Origin: Aplidium turbinatum | Taxonomy: Eukaryota; Chordata; Ascidiacea; Aplousobranchia; Polyclinidae | Assembly: GCA_918807975.1 (NCBI GenBank) | Contig: OU964918.1 | Span: 41,152,477-41,216,476 of the forward strand | Direction: 5' to 3' | Length of the DNA stretch: 64,000 bases | Shown here: piece after piece, positions 21,064-31,533 of the stretch | How the letters are laid out: each line of letters starts with the position of its first letter | Numbering within the stretch: position 1 is the stretch's first letter | Translations under genes and position numbers: made by a program | The notes under the pieces: model-generated | Told to the model about the DNA's origin: nothing | The model's input: the letters and a program-made list of their open reading frames with translations, nothing else | Databases searched by the model: none

Positions 21064-21400
21064 GCCACGCTAGCTCAATTGGTTTGCGCGTCACTTCATG
21101 TGAGCGAAAGTGATGAAGAGCAAGTACCGTAGGTTCATCGTATTTATTCTCGCTTGTAGAATTTTCCCTGGGCCTTTTTTTCTTATTTTAATATCAAAAC
21201 TTAGCCTACCGTACTCGTATAGGCTAATCTAATTTTGTATGGTAACCAACCTTGCCTTATCAATATTACTCGGGGATCAAAGCCAGACATTGTGATGTAA
21301 GACTTGAACGAAATTGCGCTGATTAGTGTATCGTAGAAGTAGGTACTTCCATCCATTCTTAGCGAAGAATTCACTTTTGTTATGCTGATTCAATGTCATC
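21064..21400. repeat. Repeat with tRNA-like head; empty-site paralogue of 50590-51100
   Basis: Begins with a tRNA-like stretch (GCTAGCTCAATTGG, then GGTTCATCG). From about 21165 it matches the minus strand of 50640-50970. The copy at 50.6 kb is split by a MITE that this copy lacks. Confidence 0.6.
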
Positions 21401-21428
21401 TATCGTTGAAGCAACGTAAAAATCTAAG

Positions 21429-22886
21429 ACAGTGGCTATTTGACCGGCTCCGGTCTTTGAATCTGAAACACTATTTGACCGATCATGACATCACTGTACA
21501 GGCACTTTTTTCTTTTTCTCTTTCAAAGCAAAAGACGAGAAGCGCCTATATAAGTTCTAAATTCGACAATTTTATTCAACTCGATTTGTGGCGCGTATGA
21601 TACTTCTCCGACTCCTATTCTAGAGGGAATGACTTCGATACCGGTACTACCGTTGAAGCGTTCTATTTTTTCTTTTTTTTTTTAACTAAATTTTGACCCG
21701 AAGTGCATTTTTGTAGTCAATTTTTAATTTAAGTTGCCTACAGCCCAATTTTTTATGTCTTTTCAAATGTGAGTAATAAAGTTAAAGTTTTTTTAATTTG
21801 CTGGAATTTGAGAATTTCTTTGGGTAATTTTCTGTTCGTCATAAGAGGATGTGGCCGTGTTTGCCGAACAACGCATTACATTTTTGCTTTCAACAAGTTA
21901 GTTATATACAATGCTTCTTTTAAAAAAATGGTAATGGTATGTAAATGTAATGCGTCGTTCGGCAAACAAGGTCACATCCTCTTATGACGAACGAAAAATT
22001 ACCCAGAGAAATATTCAAATTCCAGCAAATTAAAAAAGGCAGTGGCTATTCGACCGGCGCCGGTCTTTGAATCTGAAACACTATTTGACCGGTCATAACA
22101 TCATTATACAGACACTTTTTTTCTTTTTCTCTTTCAAAGCAAAAGACGAGAAGCGCCTATATAAGTTCTAAGTTCAACATTTTTATTCAACTCGATCCGT
22201 GGCGCGTGCAATACTTCGCCGGCTCCTATTCTAGAGGGAATGAGTTCGATACTACCCGGCAGCGTTCTTTTTTTTTTTAACTAAATTTTGACCCGAAGTG
22301 CATTTTTGTAGTCAATTTTTAATTTGAGTTGCATTACATTTACATACCATTACTATTTTCTTAAAAGAAGTATTATATATAACTAACTCGTTGAGAGCAA
22401 AAACGTAATGCGTCGTTCGGCAAACACGGTCACATCAATCAATCATTTTATTTTTCGTCATTAACGCGTCCGGGACGAAAAAGATACTAACTACAAAAAT
22501 CGATACAGACCTACCAGCACGTTAATGAACGGGGAAAAGGTGGCAAAACCTTGAAAGGTTTAAAGTTTAAGAGAAATTCTCAAATTCCAGCAAATTAAAA
22601 AAACTTTAACTTTATTACTCACATTTGAAAAGACATAAAAAATTTGGCTGTAGGCAACTCAAATTAAAAATTGACTACAAAAATGCACTTTGGGTCAAAA
22701 TGTAATTAAAAAAAAAAAAAAATGCTTCCGGGTAGTATCGAACTCATTCCCTCTAGAATAGAAGCCGGCTAAGTATCGCACGCGCCACGGATCGAGTTGA
22801 ATAAATTTGTCGAATTTAAAACTTATATACGCGCTTCTCGTGTTTTGCTTTGAAAGAGAAAAAGAAAAAAAGTGCCTGTATAGTAG
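21429..22886. repeat. Nested palindromic repeat cluster
   Basis: Several inverted and direct copies of a unit occur: CAGTGGCTATTTGACCGGC ends at 21429 and 22040, a body with TTCTATTCTAGAGGGAATGA (copies near 21615, 22225 and, inverted, 22745), and an inverted pair around 21920 carrying GTTTGCCGAACAACGCATTA. The GAGTTCGATACTA part resembles a pol III B box. The matching opposite end, GGTCAAATAGCCACTG, lies at about 31517-31533, beyond the 8.6-kb insertion. Confidence 0.65.
22436..22570 (-). repeat. Retroelement 3' tail with TTGA repeats
   Basis: On the minus strand it ends GACGAAAAATAAAATGATTG plus further ATTG units. The AATAAAA(TTGA)n end resembles LINE or SINE tails at 19650, 41400 and 50205. 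Confidence 0.4.
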
Positions 22887-23823
22887 ACCTCCCCAATCCT
22901 CGGACTTTCTTTAGTTTTCATCTATATTGTGACTTTTCTGCATGGGTTTTCAATGCTGATTTCAAAAATATGCATAAAAAATTTTTTCGATCAACGTCTG
23001 GGAAGTTATTTGCTGTTGCTTAGCAACAAATTTTCATAAAAATTACAAAAATCCCTTTTAAAACCCCTTTACTTTTAACCTAGTATGCTGATATGTAGAT
23101 TATCTGAAAGCATTTCTTCTGCCGAAGAATTAAAAAAAAAGATTATTAAAATTGGACAATCGGTACCAGAGTTATGACTGTTTAAGTACCCAGATTACGC
23201 AGTCACGCATGACTGATTTTTGTTAATTTATTGCCAAGTGATACTATAAAAATGGTGAAAGTTGCTGTAAAGGGGTTTTTGGGGGTAAAGAGTTCAAAAA
23301 AAAATATTAAAAAGTGTCTCAAAGCAACAGTAAAAAAGTTATTAAAAAATTGATAGAAACAGTCATGCATGAATGATTTTGTCGCAGTCGCTTCATTCCT
23401 ACAACGAGATGTATTCCTTAGGCACCACAAACGTTAAATGCCTGGAGTCATAAACAGTATAACGTGGAATCGATCATCTCAATGTAGCCAACATCTGGGT
23501 ACCCATTGCACTTGATGTTAGAATACACACTTCATTGCTCGGAAAGAGCTCTGATCAAGTGCAAGGTGGTCACAGTCCGCCACAATTTCAATAGCATCTC
23601 TCACCCAGCATAATGTAGTCTATGTATCTAAATCATGTGGCAAAAATGGATTAAGTCAGCTGAACTTAATGATAACCTTCTGTAATGTATTTCAGGTTTC
23701 ACTATTGACCAGTTAGCATTTTCTACTTGAATCTTGTATGATTATAAACGTATTGTATACACTTCTACTGTCTAATATTCCGTGTGTATTCATGTATCCA
23801 TCATAAAGCTGAGGAAGAGTAAA

Positions 23824-25717
23824 ATGAACAATGGTGGTTTGCTTGGTAATTTGCAGCCTTTAAAACATTTTAAGGAAGCACAATTTAGACCAACTACTGG
23901 AGATGTTCTTCAGAAATACATATATCATCTTCAATTAAATCATCGTAACTACCAGAGTGGAAAGTTTGCAGCTTGGGATCTGGGTTTTTTTTTTCGCTGA
24001 GACTTTTCGGTCATTTGTCCGAAATGACTTGAAAAAATTCGGTCATTTTTTATTTATTTCGGTCATTTTTTCTGATGAAAATATTTCCTTTGAAGTAGCT
24101 GATACAAACGAAAATTTGCACTTCCTGACTAGCTACAACATTAAGTTTCGCTGAGAAACGTTGTCGTGTTTTATCTGAGAAAAGTTAGAACAGACAAACG
24201 TTACTTTCAGTCTTCGAAATTAACATATTTTTATTTTTGCAAAAACATTGTCAAGGCCAAATGACAAAAGTTGAAATTGCCTCGGCAATTGCATGTGAAC
24301 GTTTATTACGAAAAAATTGTACCAAAACATGTAAAGCGAAAAGCAAAATATATACTAGAGTAGTCTATCACGACCGCACTGTTTGATTTGTTGTGATGTA
24401 ATAATACCAAAAACTAGCGATAAAGCGAGCAACGCGATACGCACGCTGTTAAGTAATAAACGTTAGCCTATATAACTGACGGGGGGAAAGTAAGTTAATT
24501 TTGGGTTGATTCAATGTTCGAGGCAACACAAATCGATTTAATTTTCCCGGCGGGTTATATTGCGTAACAACAGTACCCAATAAGAAATTTACGTTTGTTT
24601 TACATGAATTCGACATCTAGTGGCGTTGAATTATCATAAAATAACGTTAATTGCTTAACCAGGTACCAGTAACAAATTAATAGCTCCCTGCGAAAAGATT
24701 GCCTCGATTTACGTTTACACTAACATAATTTCGGCACAATTGAGATACTGCGAGCAACACAAAGTCGCGAGGCGCGATAAGGAGTAGATGCTTAGACTAA
24801 TTTGATGTCTACCCTCGTTGAATCAATGCAAATAGGATAATATTTTTATGAAAGACTCAATTCTCTCAGCTGGGCACGTGTCTAAGCGCCGGCGAAGTAG
24901 GAAGTAACCCAAATAAAACATTCAGCAATAGTAAGAGTCTGGTGTAGTCCAAGAAAATTATTTTTTTTGTAATCTTTCGGTCCTTACAAGCGCTCCTGTG
25001 GCCTCAGCATTTTTATTGCCAACGCTAATGCGCCATTCACGCATCTGCGTCGGCAATCACCTCGGCAAGTGCCGATTGCCCACGCTAATTTCGAAGGCTA
25101 ACTTCTGTATTTGTGTTATCACATATAATAAGACATTGGATCAACGTTTAAACACTAAGTCTACGTCTTGTATTTCCGATTGACAAGAAATCGTACAGTG
25201 GCGCAAGAAGCTTCTTTGCAATCACTGAAATCGATTTGAGCGCGTACATATTTTTTCGGACATTTTGACCGAATTGACTATATTTTTTTCGGACATTTTG
25301 CTAAAAAATCGGTCAATGACCGATAAATGACCGAAAAAAAAAACCCAGCTTGGGATACAGTAGTATGTCTAGCAAAAGTATGGCAACCTGCTTGCATTCC
25401 ACTGATGACAATTAACAAAATATCCAAAACAAAATTATTCGTTTGGTTGATGAATACAAGAAATACAAACATGCCAAAAAGGAATCTGCTGCCTTAATTA
25501 AATTTTGAGAAACACTGACAACACGATTTATGATATTTGCTAAGAATGCCGAAAATCTTATTAACAAAAACAAAACATTGCTACCAGAAGATAAGGCAGA
25601 AGGTATACAGTTTCTTAAATTACTTGAAACAAACCAACCAGCATCTCTTGGACCCCTTGATAGAAAGAGGTTGAAACGCTTCAAGAATTATGCATTGAAG
25701 AATCGAATAAGTATGAT
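23824..25717 (+). pseudogene. Element 4 N-terminal coding exon, left-arm copy
   Basis: Translation from MNNGGLLGNL gives FRPTTGDVLQKYIYHLQLN, then, across a nested hAT (23980-25348), AKVWQPACIPL, KIIRLVDVYKKYKHAKKESA, and on to FMIFAKNAENLINKNKTLLP and FLKLLETNQPASLGPLD. It ends at a good splice donor (GTAAGT, 25717). A stop interrupts the frame near 25506. The pattern 'RPTTGDVL...W..A.IP...KI..L' is what I remember from the N-terminus of the same unnamed invertebrate repeat proteins. No catalytic role can be given. Confidence 0.6.
23980..25348. mobile_element. Non-autonomous hAT nested in element 4
   Basis: Ends CTGGGTTTTTTTTTTCG and complement, with the exact 8-bp duplication CTTGGGAT (23972-23979, 25349-25356). 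The uninterrupted site is present in the opposite arm near 30376. Length is 1369 bp. The interior shares about 430 bp with 32260-32735. No transposase was seen. Confidence 0.9.
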
Positions 25718-26226
25718 GTAAGTTTGTTCCCAGTATGCTTAACACTTAACAGCCCAATGATTTTTAAAGTAACATACTTATTAATTTTTGATACGGATGC
25801 ATAAACAAGACATTTTTTACAGATAAATGCAGATTCTCAGTGCAGATTCAACTTAATTTATTGGGAAGATGACGAAGAGAGTAAATTAAGTCCTGAGGTA
25901 GATGGCTGAGAATCTGCATTTATCTGTAAAAAACGTCTTGTTTATGCATCCGTATCAAAAATTAATAAGTATGTTATTTTAAAAATCATTGGGCTGTTAA
26001 GCATACTGGGAACAAACTTACATCATACTTTACTCAATTCTTCAATGCATCATTCTTGAAGCGTTTCAACCTCTTTCTATGAAGGGGTCCAAGAGATGCT
26101 GGTTGGTTTGTTTCAAGTATATAATTTAAGAAACTGTATATCTTCTGCCTTATCTTCTGGTAGCAATGTTTTGTTTTTGTTAAAAAGATTTTCGGCATTC
26201 TTAGCAGATATCATAAATCGTGCTGT
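25515..26226. repeat. Palindromic segment with both copies of a coding exon
   Basis: Arms 25515-25845 and 25900-26226 are inverted copies around a centre near 25870, and each contains the MIFAKNAENLI...PLDRKRLKRF coding stretch and the following splice donor. The right arm of element 4 lacks the whole segment, so it is either an insertion of a foldback relative or an inverted duplication later lost from the other arm. Confidence 0.65.
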
Positions 26227-26249
26227 CAGTTAGAGTGTGTCGTGTGCCC

Positions 26250-27529
26250 TAGGGATGGGCAATTCAGAATAATTCACTATTCTAGAATTATTCCGGAATA
26301 CTAAACCGAATCCAGAATCGAATCCAGAATACTGAATCCTATTAACTTCCAGGCTCCAGCAACACAAAAAGTAAAAAATTTCAGACACAAAAGCTACACA
26401 ATCAAAGTAAATGTTTGTTGCAATGCAACACATTAAGGCATTCTAAATGACTTCCAGCCAAATGGGAGCAGTGTTGCCAGATGATGGAAGCCGCTTGGCA
26501 ACAAAAAGTAACTAAAATTTCACCAGATATTTAAAACACCCTAAACAAGCCCGTAGCCAGCCGAGGGCCAGGGAGGGCATCGCCCCCCGCCCGGAAAAAA
26601 TTCCGCCCCCCCCCCTGGCAAAATCCCAACATTCTCGAGCAACAGCTATAGCAACATCATCGAGCAACATTCTCGATCAACAGCAATTATAATCATTTTG
26701 CCCAAAAAAAATTGTCGGCCCCCCCTAAAAAAAATTCCCCCCCCCCCTTGCTCTGCGGTCTGGCTACGGCCCTGACCCTAAATAAAGCAATTTCGCTTAA
26801 ATACAAATAGTTTTTAAGACTTAAGACACTGCCATCATCCATATGCAGACCTCTTGCAAAACGTTTTCTATACGAGTAGAGATTATTTGCTAAAAAGTTT
26901 AAAAAAATTGAAAAAACTTTCTTGAAAAAAATTGAGTAGGAAAAATTTCACCAGATTTCACCAAAAAGTTATCTGGTTCCAAGGTCAAAAAGCTTGGCAA
27001 GAAAGACCTCTAAATTTCACCAGAATTTTTTAATTTGATATTCTATTTCCCCATCTGGCAACGCTGAACGGGAGATGCTGAGGTGTTTCAGAGCCAACTC
27101 CTTTAGCAAGGGGCATCTGCTCAATGTTGTTACGCCCACCAGTCAAACTATCGCAGAGTCGCATACGCACGTGGATTGAAAAAAAGCATTGCACGATTGT
27201 GCATATTGTGTACAAAGCGTGAAGAAAATTGCGCGCTTAGTTTCTTTGGTTGCTCGTGCGAGCGAGTGACGTAGAGTTGCATGAGCCGTGCGCGCACAAC
27301 GCGTGCACAATGTTTTTGAAAGTGCGGAACTGCGGATGGTGTCAGTGCAAAGAAAAAAGGGAGTAAACCACACTTTTTTTCAGTTCACTGTCTCCAGCTG
27401 ACAGCTCGCACAAGACTTATGTATATCTTTAAAACCGAATCTTATTACCCGGTTTTATTGCCGTTTTGGATTCGGATAGTTTAGGATCCGAATCCTTCTG
27501 GATTCGGTATTCTGAATTGCCCATCCCTA
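26250..27529. mobile_element. Non-autonomous hAT nested in element 4
   Basis: Ends TAGGGATGGGCAATTCAGAAT and complement are typical of hAT. The 8-bp duplication GTGTGCCC flanks it exactly (26242-26249, 27530-27537). Length is 1280 bp with no transposase. It contains a further MITE at 26546-26774. Confidence 0.9.
26546..26774. mobile_element. 229-bp hAT-like MITE
   Basis: Ends CAAGCCCGTAGCCAG / CTGGCTACGGCCCTG with the 8-bp duplication ACCCTAAA (26538-26545, 26775-26782). The interior is C-rich and A-rich with no coding. Confidence 0.8.
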
Positions 27530-28503
27530 GTGTGCCCCCAAAAATTTAAAAAATGGTTGAAAACATTTTTTTTTTTGTGGGTGAGGCTTGACTAAAAAAG
27601 CAAAATTACAAAATTTCAAAAAATTTGGTCAAGGTTTAGGTGCTCTACATCCCAAATCCCCTTGTTGGCTTGACAATAGGGTAAATTGAAAAAAACTTTT
27701 TTTTTAATTCAAAAAAAAGAGGGGTCTAGACCACTGACAAATTGGCTAAAAACAATAACAAAACTGGTTTCAGGGAGTTGTACCACATATTGGCCGTTCT
27801 ACCCCCATTTTATGGGGGAATACCCCAAAATTCTCAAATCGGATGTAACTTTGGAACTGCTGGTGCTAGGAACATGAGTTTGGTATCAAATGATGCAGAA
27901 TCATAATGTTTCTATCTGCTCTATGAGGATTTTTTGCCTTAATTTCACTAGAAAAAAAGTTATGACAAAAAACGTATATTTGACAATGTTTTGGACAAAA
28001 CGGTAGCGCAGGCACAAGGTAATGGGTAAATGCACATGCTGTACTGCATATGTTGATGCAGGTCACAGATGACTTGGATACTTTTGCTTATTGCATTTGC
28101 AATTAATATACAGCATGGTATGCATAATATACGGTACACACTACACATCATGTAGAGAATACAAGGGTTAATCGAGAGTGCTCATGTAGGCAGTGGTCTA
28201 ACGGTACAGTAGTGTGACTGGAAATACAATATAGTGCTTGTGTCATGTACACACACAGTAGCAAGTAACAACTTTACTGCACGACCTGGGGGTTGCTAAC
28301 TGGACTGTTCAAAGTGTAGAGCATAAAACAAATACTGTAATTAGTAGACATAATTGATGATGGGTAGACTGTGATCTGCCATAAAATCATTGTCAAGGAA
28401 ATACCAGCACACAGATTGATATACTCCAGTCCATACTGCTGCATGTGCTAGACTACCTGTACTACATTGAGACTTTAGCAACCAGCACAAAAAGGTGAAC
28501 AAG

Positions 28504-29290
28504 TCAATCTAGTGGGAATTCCTTCTTGCTGTTGAATTCTTTCATAAGTTGACGAGATCGCACCTTCTGACGAATCAGTCCATCCCTTCTTTCAAAAGCT
28601 ACAGCATATAAGCTTGCTTTAACAGTCTCTAGCTTAACGTGACACTCCACTGCTTGGTTGTGGCAAGGATAATCCAGCCGCAGAGGTTCGTCGATGACAT
28701 TGTCAAACTGTTGATCTGCTAACGATCTCATGATAGGTGGCTCAGACTTATGAACTGTGCCAAGATTCACAAGTTGGTGGTATGATTTTGCTTTAGTATT
28801 AAGCTGTGGCACAAGAAATCTGCATATTGCAGGTGGCACAGCTGGTGAAATTTCCTTTCTCAGTTTTCGATTTTCATCTTGTGCTTTTTGTGGGGAACCA
28901 GCATGATTCTTGCTTTGCTTTTCCTGTGCTTGTGCACCTAAGGAATAGATTTGTTGGCCTGCTGCTCTTCTAGCTTGGCAGTCTTCATCACCTAGCATTC
29001 CAACAATCACATTTTCAGAGTGAGCGAAAAATGCATTGCGTTCCAAAGCCTTCTTGGAAATCTCTTTTACTTCTTGGTTTGGGAAGATTTCTTTGCAACA
29101 TGTTGAAGTTTTTTGACCCATCAGACAATGAATTGTGGTGTTTTATTTCAAACCAAGGTGGGAAGCAAACCTTGATGCACTATGCAGTACTCAGACAAGA
29201 TCATAAAACTTTTGGAAGGGTTGATTGCATGAGTGTATTTACGAAGTAGCCTACAAGCAAGTGTTAGCCACCTTGAATGACATAATTCCC
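28504..29290 (-). pseudogene. Unnamed transposon protein, C-terminal half (element 4)
   Basis: The minus-strand frame of 205 residues contains ALERNAFFAHSENVIVGML, a linker, VPQLNTKAKSYHQLVNLG, PPIMRSLAD, YPCHNQAVECHVKL and FERRDGLIRQKVRSRQLMK, ending with an ordinary stop. Just upstream, in shifting frames to about 29290, the blocks RW/LLVGYF and FEIKHHNSLSDGSKNFNML align with element 1. So the two proteins share at least five ordered blocks, although the elements share little else. At least one frame change separates the upstream blocks from the open part. It is probably a transposase by context; this is inference. Confidence 0.7.
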
Positions 29291-29365
29291 CGACTGACAA
29301 AAACTGCAAGTCTTCATCAACATTCCCAATTGCCCAAGCACAATGCAGGCATAATCCATATATTA

Positions 29366-30020
29366 CACTGGTCTACAAAAAAAGAATTATTTTTTGCTTC
29401 ATGAACTTTGAAGACCGATTTAGAGTAATTTTGCAGTGCTGAATCCGAATCTGACCTCAGATCACGTCAGGTTTGTGAGATATGATAACTACAAATTGTT
29501 ACTTTTGTCAAAAGTGGAAGATTTGGCATTGCGTTCACCACCAACATAATTATGCAGTGCTATAACGAATGGTTAGTGTTAGACAGACCAAAACAGCCTA
29601 AGTAAGGTTACTGTACAAGCATGGCCACAGGCCTGCTAAATCCTTTGTGGTTTCATGCAAACCTTTGACGGGGGAGAGGGTCAGGGTCAGTTATACTTTT
29701 AGCCTCCCTTTTAGATTGTTATTACTGCCTTGTTAATAATGTTGCTTAGAAAACAAATTGGTATCAAAATTATATTTGGTCGGTGTATTTCAGCTACTTA
29801 TGCACGTCATGGCCTGGATTTCTGCATATATCAAAATATGTATGTGCAATAAACACAACGTCAAATCTTCCACTTTTGACAAAAGTAACAATTTGCTGTC
29901 ATCATATCTCACAAACCTGACGTGATAATATAAATCTGAGGTCAGATTCGGGTTCAGCACCCCAAAATTACTCTTAATCAGTTTTCAAAGTTCATAGAGC
30001 AAACATCGTGTAGACCAGTG
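29366..30020. mobile_element. CACTG-ended MITE nested in element 4
   Basis: Ends CACTGGTCTACA / TGTAGACCAGTG, with arms of over 150 bp and TTA on both sides (29363-29365, 30021-30023). CACTR ends and a 3-bp duplication fit the CACTA/CMC group. Length is 655 bp, non-coding. Confidence 0.65.
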
Positions 30021-30206
30021 TTATGTTAAAACAAGGTATATATATATTTATGGAGTATGGGGGTCAAATTCCTGTATTTTTAACTGCAATGTGGAGGACC
30101 TAAACATTAATATTTTTTGCTGAAACTTCATATTATTGTTGTTTCTTCACCATTGAAAAAAAATAATACAAGAAATATGAACATTGGGGCACACGACGCA
30201 CCCTAC

Positions 30207-30566
30207 TGTCAGTGTTTCTCGAAATTTAATTAAGGCAGCAGATTCCTTTTTGGCATGTTTGTATTTCTTGTATACATCAACCAAACGAATAATTTTGTTT
30301 TGGATATTTTGTTTTGTCATCAGTGGAATGCAAGCAGGTTGCCATACTTTTGCTAGACATACTACTGTATCCCAAGCTGCGAACTTCCCATTCTGGTGGT
30401 TACGAGGATTTAATTGAAGATAATATATGTATTTCTGAAGAACATCTCCAGTAGTTGGTCTAAATTGTGCTTCCTTAAAATGTTTTAAAGGCTGCAAATT
30501 ACCAAGCAAACCACCATTGTTCATTTTACTCTTCCTCAGCTTTATGATGGATACATGAGTACACAC
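30207..30566 (-). pseudogene. Element 4 N-terminal coding exon, right-arm copy
   Basis: Minus-strand mirror of the left-arm exon, without the hAT insertion: MNNGGLLGNLQPLKHF, FRPTTGDVLQKYIYYLQLN, AKVWQPACIPL, KIIRLVDVYKKYKHAKKESA and LIKFRETLT are continuous. It is in the same orientation as the C-terminal part at 28504-29290, so this is the likelier authentic 5' exon of the element's gene. After RETLT the sequence diverges into non-coding DNA. Confidence 0.65.
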
Positions 30567-31533
30567 GGAATATTAGACAGTAGAAGTGTATACAATACGT
30601 TTATAATCATACAAGATACAAGTAGAAAATGCTAACTGATCAATAGTGAAACCTGAAATACATTTCAGAAGGTTATCGTTAAGTTCAGCTGACTTAATCC
30701 ATTTTTTGCCACATGATTTAGATACATAGACTACATTATGCTGGGTGAGAGATGCTATTGAAATTGTGGCGGACTGTGACCACCTTGCACTTGATCAGAG
30801 CTCTTTCCGAGCAATGAAGTGTGTATTCTAACATCAAGTGCAATGGGTACCCAGATGTTGGCTACATTGAGATGATCGGTTCCACGTTATACTGTTTATG
30901 ACTCCAGGCATTTAACGTTTGTGGTGCCTAAGGAATACATCTCGTTGTAGGAATGAAGCGACTGCGACAAAATCATTCATGCATGACTGTTTCTATCAAT
31001 TTTTAATAACTATTTTTCTGTTGCTCTGAGACACTTTTTAATATATTTTTTGAACTCCTTACCCCCAAAAACCCCTTGACAGCTACTTTCACCACTTTTC
31101 TAGTATCATTTGGCAATTAATTAACAAAAATCAGTCATGCGTGACTGCATAATCTGGGTACTTAAACGGTCATAACTCTGGTACCGATTGTCCAATTTTA
31201 ATAATTTTATTTTAAATTCTTCGGCAGAAGAAATGCTTTCAGATAATCTAGATATCAGCATACTAGGTTAAAAATAAAGGGGTTTTAAAGGGGATTTTGT
31301 GATTTTTATGAAAATTTGTTGCTAAGCAACAGCGAATAACTTCCCAGACGTTAATCGAAAAAAATTGTTATGCATATTTTTGAAATCAGCATTGAAAACC
31401 CATGCAGAAAAGTCACAATATAGATGAAAACAAAAGAAAGTCCGAGGATTGGGGAGGTCTACTGTATAGTGACGTCATGACCGGTCAAATAGTGTTACAG
31501 ATTCAAAGACATGCGTCGGTCAAATAGCCACTG

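Larger units (their letters stand above)
22884..31461 (-). mobile_element. 8.6-kb TAG...CTA transposon, element 4
   Basis: Ends TAGACCTCCCCAATCCTC and complement are flanked by the perfect 8-bp duplication CTGTATAG (22876-22883, 31462-31469). The inverted arms are about 1.2 kb (22884-23979 plus 25357-25514, against 30207-31461) and include the N-terminal exon of the element's own gene, which is therefore present on both strands. The C-terminal coding part is on the minus strand at 28504-29250. Nested inside are two hAT elements (23980-25348 and 26250-27529), a small hAT MITE (26546-26774), a CACTG-ended MITE (29366-30020) and a foldback (25515-26226). It sits inside the 22040-31533 palindromic repeat. 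Confidence 0.88.

Noticed and set aside
25530-26040. CRISPR or other regular array
   Set aside because: The repeats are a single large palindrome, not short spaced repeats, and the genome is eukaryotic.
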